In this document: positions 5,607 to 7,090 of the stretch, piece by piece
Layout of the letters: every line of letters begins with the position of its first letter
How positions within the stretch are numbered: position 1 is the first letter of the stretch
Assembly: GCA_045808425.1 (NCBI GenBank)
Contig: JBJMFM010000106.1
Location: 1-7,090 of the forward strand
Length of the DNA: 7,090 nt
Origin: JAFAQB01 sp045808425
Lineage (GTDB): Archaea; Thermoproteota; Nitrososphaeria; Nitrososphaerales; Nitrososphaeraceae
Direction: 5' to 3'
The notes under the pieces: generated by a model
Told to the model about the DNA's origin: nothing
What the model saw: only the letters and a program-made list of their open reading frames with translations
Database searches by the model: none
Translations under genes and position numbers: made by a program

Positions 5607-5657
5607 TAGACTTTGAATTAACCTTGGATCACTTGGCAGAGTTACCGGATATCTCCA

Positions 5658-5821
5658 ATGATTATATGGCTTGTGATCTTTGCCTTTCCATTTGTTCTAT
5701 TTATTCTAAAGATGGTAACTCAAAAGGGTCATTCAACGCGTGGTTAGTCTTATCGGATGCCATAGCTATAATCTTATGGCCGTTACTATTATATCCATCC
5801 GCCACATTGATCCATAACTAA
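5658..5821 (+). pseudogene. Small two-helix membrane protein, frameshifted
   Basis: From ATG 5658 the frame encodes MIIWLVIFAFPFVLFILKMV and then TQKGHSTRG before TAG 5745-5747: one membrane helix followed by a basic loop. The adjacent frame continues with WLVLSDAIAIILWPLLLYP and SATLIHN, stopping at 5821, which would be a second membrane helix. The 164-nt span is one base short of a multiple of three, so one missing base near 5741 (ACGCGTGG) explains the split; restored length would be about 54 aa. A longer frame starting TTG at 5624 covers the same bases but puts polar residues where the helix should be, so I prefer the composite. Family unknown; a genuine 29-aa single-helix peptide is the alternative. 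Confidence 0.45.
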
Positions 5822-5838
5822 CAACACAAAGGAGATTG

Positions 5839-5846
5839 CTTTAAAC
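5839..5846 (+). promoter_or_regulatory. TATA-like box for the exported peptide gene
   Basis: CTTTAAAC about 26-33 nt before ATG 5872, consistent with a leaderless transcript. The match to consensus is fair rather than strong. Confidence 0.4.
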
Positions 5847-5871
5847 ATCATAATAATCATCGTAAGAATGT

Positions 5872-6102
5872 ATGTATAGTAAAATAAGTCTCCTTATTAC
5901 AGTATTACTTGCTGCTGCTATACTAGCAAGTACTCTTCAAGCAGCTACAGCACAGCAGTAACAACAACAATTACCACAAACAAGCCAAGGATTACCAATA
6001 GTTATTATACCTGCTATTACTGGAAATATTCTTACTGTAGTTTCTTTCTTAATAGGAACATCATACAAAGGCTATCTTAAACTAATTGTTTGGTTTTATT
6101 AA
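5872..6102 (+). pseudogene. Exported/membrane small protein with in-frame stop at codon 30
   Basis: ATG 5872 opens a textbook signal peptide (MYSKISLLITVLLAAAILAS, then TLQAATAQQ) that meets TAA at 5959-5961. The same frame goes straight on with QQQLPQTSQGLPIVIIPAIT, then GNILTVVSFLIGTSYKGYLK and LIVWFY, ending at TAA 6100-6102. Glutamines flank the stop, so a single CAA-to-TAA change would account for it. Restored, the protein has 76 residues: signal peptide, Gln-rich mature start, then a hydrophobic segment (about residues 42-62) that probably sits in the membrane. The 29-aa product left after the stop would be only a signal peptide. No known family. It lies 134 nt ahead of, and on the same strand as, the exported MBL hydrolase, each with its own promoter-like box. 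Confidence 0.6.
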
Positions 6103-6207
6103 TTGTTCTACCTTAATTTTCATTAGTGTAAGAATATGATCTGACTTACAAAACGGCTATGCACTTACCAACAGGTTACCCGCTATTACGTACTTCACTT
6201 CTGTATT

Positions 6208-6220
6208 TTTATTATATTAT
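6208..6220 (+). promoter_or_regulatory. TATA box for the MBL-fold hydrolase gene
   Basis: TTTATTATATTAT centred about 22 nt before ATG 6236 gives an almost leaderless transcript, the commonest arrangement in this lineage. The intervening 6103-6207 shows no gene. Confidence 0.6.
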
Positions 6221-6235
6221 AGTGTATCGTGTGTA

Positions 6236-7090
6236 ATGACAACAATAGCTTCTAATTTTCAGAAAAATCGACTAGGAGTGTTCTTAATAGTAGCTACAGC
6301 ATCAAGTTTATTGCTAGTAACATATCTAATTAATCCAATAGGTCAAATATCGCAACAACAATATGCATTTGCTCAAAAGAATACTGGCGTATTAGAAGAT
6401 AATAAAACAAGCGACAACAATACAACTTTTTGTCGGATCCATAATTATGCTTCGGATCCCCCTGCACCAGTCAACTCATGGATTATAGAAAGCAAAAATG
6501 GTGTGGTAGTAATTGATACTCAACGCCAATTTTCTGAAGCTAAAAACGTTTTAAAAGAGGTTGAAAATATACACAAACGTATCCTAGGTGTTATTTTCAC
6601 ACATCCCCATCCAGATCATGTAAATGGAGCAGCGGCATTATTAAATGGAACTGCTAACGTACCAATATACGCAACCCAATCGACGTTTAATGTTTTGAAA
6701 AATGATACTGGAGGGTACATAGCATTATCAAAGCAACTACTACCTCAGAACGAGTATTCTAAGCAAGTAGTATTACCTAACAGAATTGTAAGCTCAGGAG
6801 AAAATATCATAATTGATGGAATAACTTATCATTTTGATGATCTCGGGATAGGAGAGGCTGATGATATGATGGTAATTTATCTTCCATTGCAGAAGTTAAT
6901 ATTTACTGGAGACATAATAAATAATCATATGCATCCTTTCTTTGCAGGAGCAATTAGTCCAGAAAGCCGTTCACATATTTCAGAATGGATTAAACAGATA
7001 GAATATCTACAACAAAAATATCCGGATGTAAAAATTCTTTTTCCAGGACATGGCCCAAGTGGCGTAGCAAAGGCTTTACTAGATGAACAA
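6236..7090 (+). CDS. Exported metallo-beta-lactamase-fold hydrolase (partial, runs off the edge)
   Basis: ATG 6236; 285 codons are open to the window end. Residues 12-31 form a hydrophobic helix and YAFAQ (43-47) gives an AFA|Q signal-peptidase-type site, so the enzyme is probably secreted or anchored outside the membrane. The MBL fold is clear: VNSWIIESKNGVVVIDTQRQ (strands 1-2), FTHPHPDHVNG with H123, H125, D127 and H128 (HxHxDH metal site), FTGDIIN with D226 (bridging Asp) and FPGHGPSG with H272. The usual middle His between HxHxDH and the Asp is absent: the position reads GIGEADDMMVIYLP with E207, a variant I recall from some MBL subfamilies. HMHPFFAG (231-238) follows the Asp. MBL hydrolases cleave lactams, thioesters, lactones or phosphoesters; the substrate here cannot be told. 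Not a typical beta-lactamase by these motifs. C-terminal end outside the window. Confidence 0.88.
   Translation, partial: MTTIASNFQKNRLGVFLIVATASSLLLVTYLINPIGQISQQQYAFAQKNTGVLEDNKTSDNNTTFCRIHNYASDPPAPVNSWIIESKNGVVVIDTQRQFSEAKNVLKEVENIHKRILGVIFTHPHPDHVNGAAALLNGTANVPIYATQSTFNVLKNDTGGYIALSKQLLPQNEYSKQVVLPNRIVSSGENIIIDGITYHFDDLGIGEADDMMVIYLPLQKLIFTGDIINNHMHPFFAGAISPESRSHISEWIKQIEYLQQKYPDVKILFPGHGPSGVAKALLDEQ

Noticed and set aside
5624..5821. 65-codon + ORF with TTG start
   Set aside because: Its N-terminal half is polar and unconvincing, while the neighbouring frame over the same bases gives a clean membrane helix; better explained as a frameshifted two-helix peptide.

Overview
The window looks like an accessory stretch of an AT-rich archaeal chromosome, most likely from an ammonia-oxidising Nitrososphaeria (Nitrososphaera/Nitrosocosmicus type). 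The clues are archaeal TATA boxes 25-45 nt ahead of start codons with little or no leader, exported proteins whose signal peptides end in AFAQ or ATAQ, and a ribbon-helix-helix (RHH) protein of a type I recall as a multi-copy family in Nitrososphaerales. The lineage is inferred from recall, not from a search.

Layout. 1-449 (-) is the start of a family-4 glycosyltransferase (GT4), broken by a +1 indel in an A7 run. 472-861 holds two 150-154 bp repeat units bounded by 13-bp inverted arms (consensus GGACGGTACGRGA); the facing arms could form three hairpins. 995-1171 (+) is a 58-aa small ORF behind a good TATA box. 1172-1620 has no confident gene, only a possible coding relic. 1621-2407 (-) is a two-gene membrane-protein operon whose second gene is frameshifted. 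2468-2661 (-) is a probable gene relic. 2661-2730 is an inverted repeat followed by a second copy of the promoter block seen at 928-959.

3076-3739 (+) is a PD-(D/E)XK nuclease-like gene split by one extra base. 4242-4781 (-) is an intact RHH protein, coupled by an ATGA overlap to a zinc-binding-type gene (4245-3760, -) that carries four indels with net zero effect. 4876-5454 (+) is an intact SRPBCC/AHSA1 gene that is clearly GC-richer than its surroundings after an AT-rich start. Then come a T-run terminator, a perfect 16-bp palindrome, a frameshifted two-helix membrane peptide (5658-5821), an exported peptide gene with an in-frame TAA (5872-6102), and an exported metallo-beta-lactamase-fold hydrolase (6236 to the edge).

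Overall reading. Intact genes (141-aa membrane protein, RHH protein, SRPBCC protein, MBL hydrolase) sit among six or more damaged ones. This resembles a decaying genomic island or insertion-prone region. Because most lesions are single-base indels, assembly or sequencing error is a real alternative and should be excluded first. I see no integrase, transposase, CRISPR array, rRNA or tRNA. The strongest candidates for something undescribed are the hairpin-bounded repeat array beside the glycosyltransferase start and the coupled RHH + zinc-protein pair.
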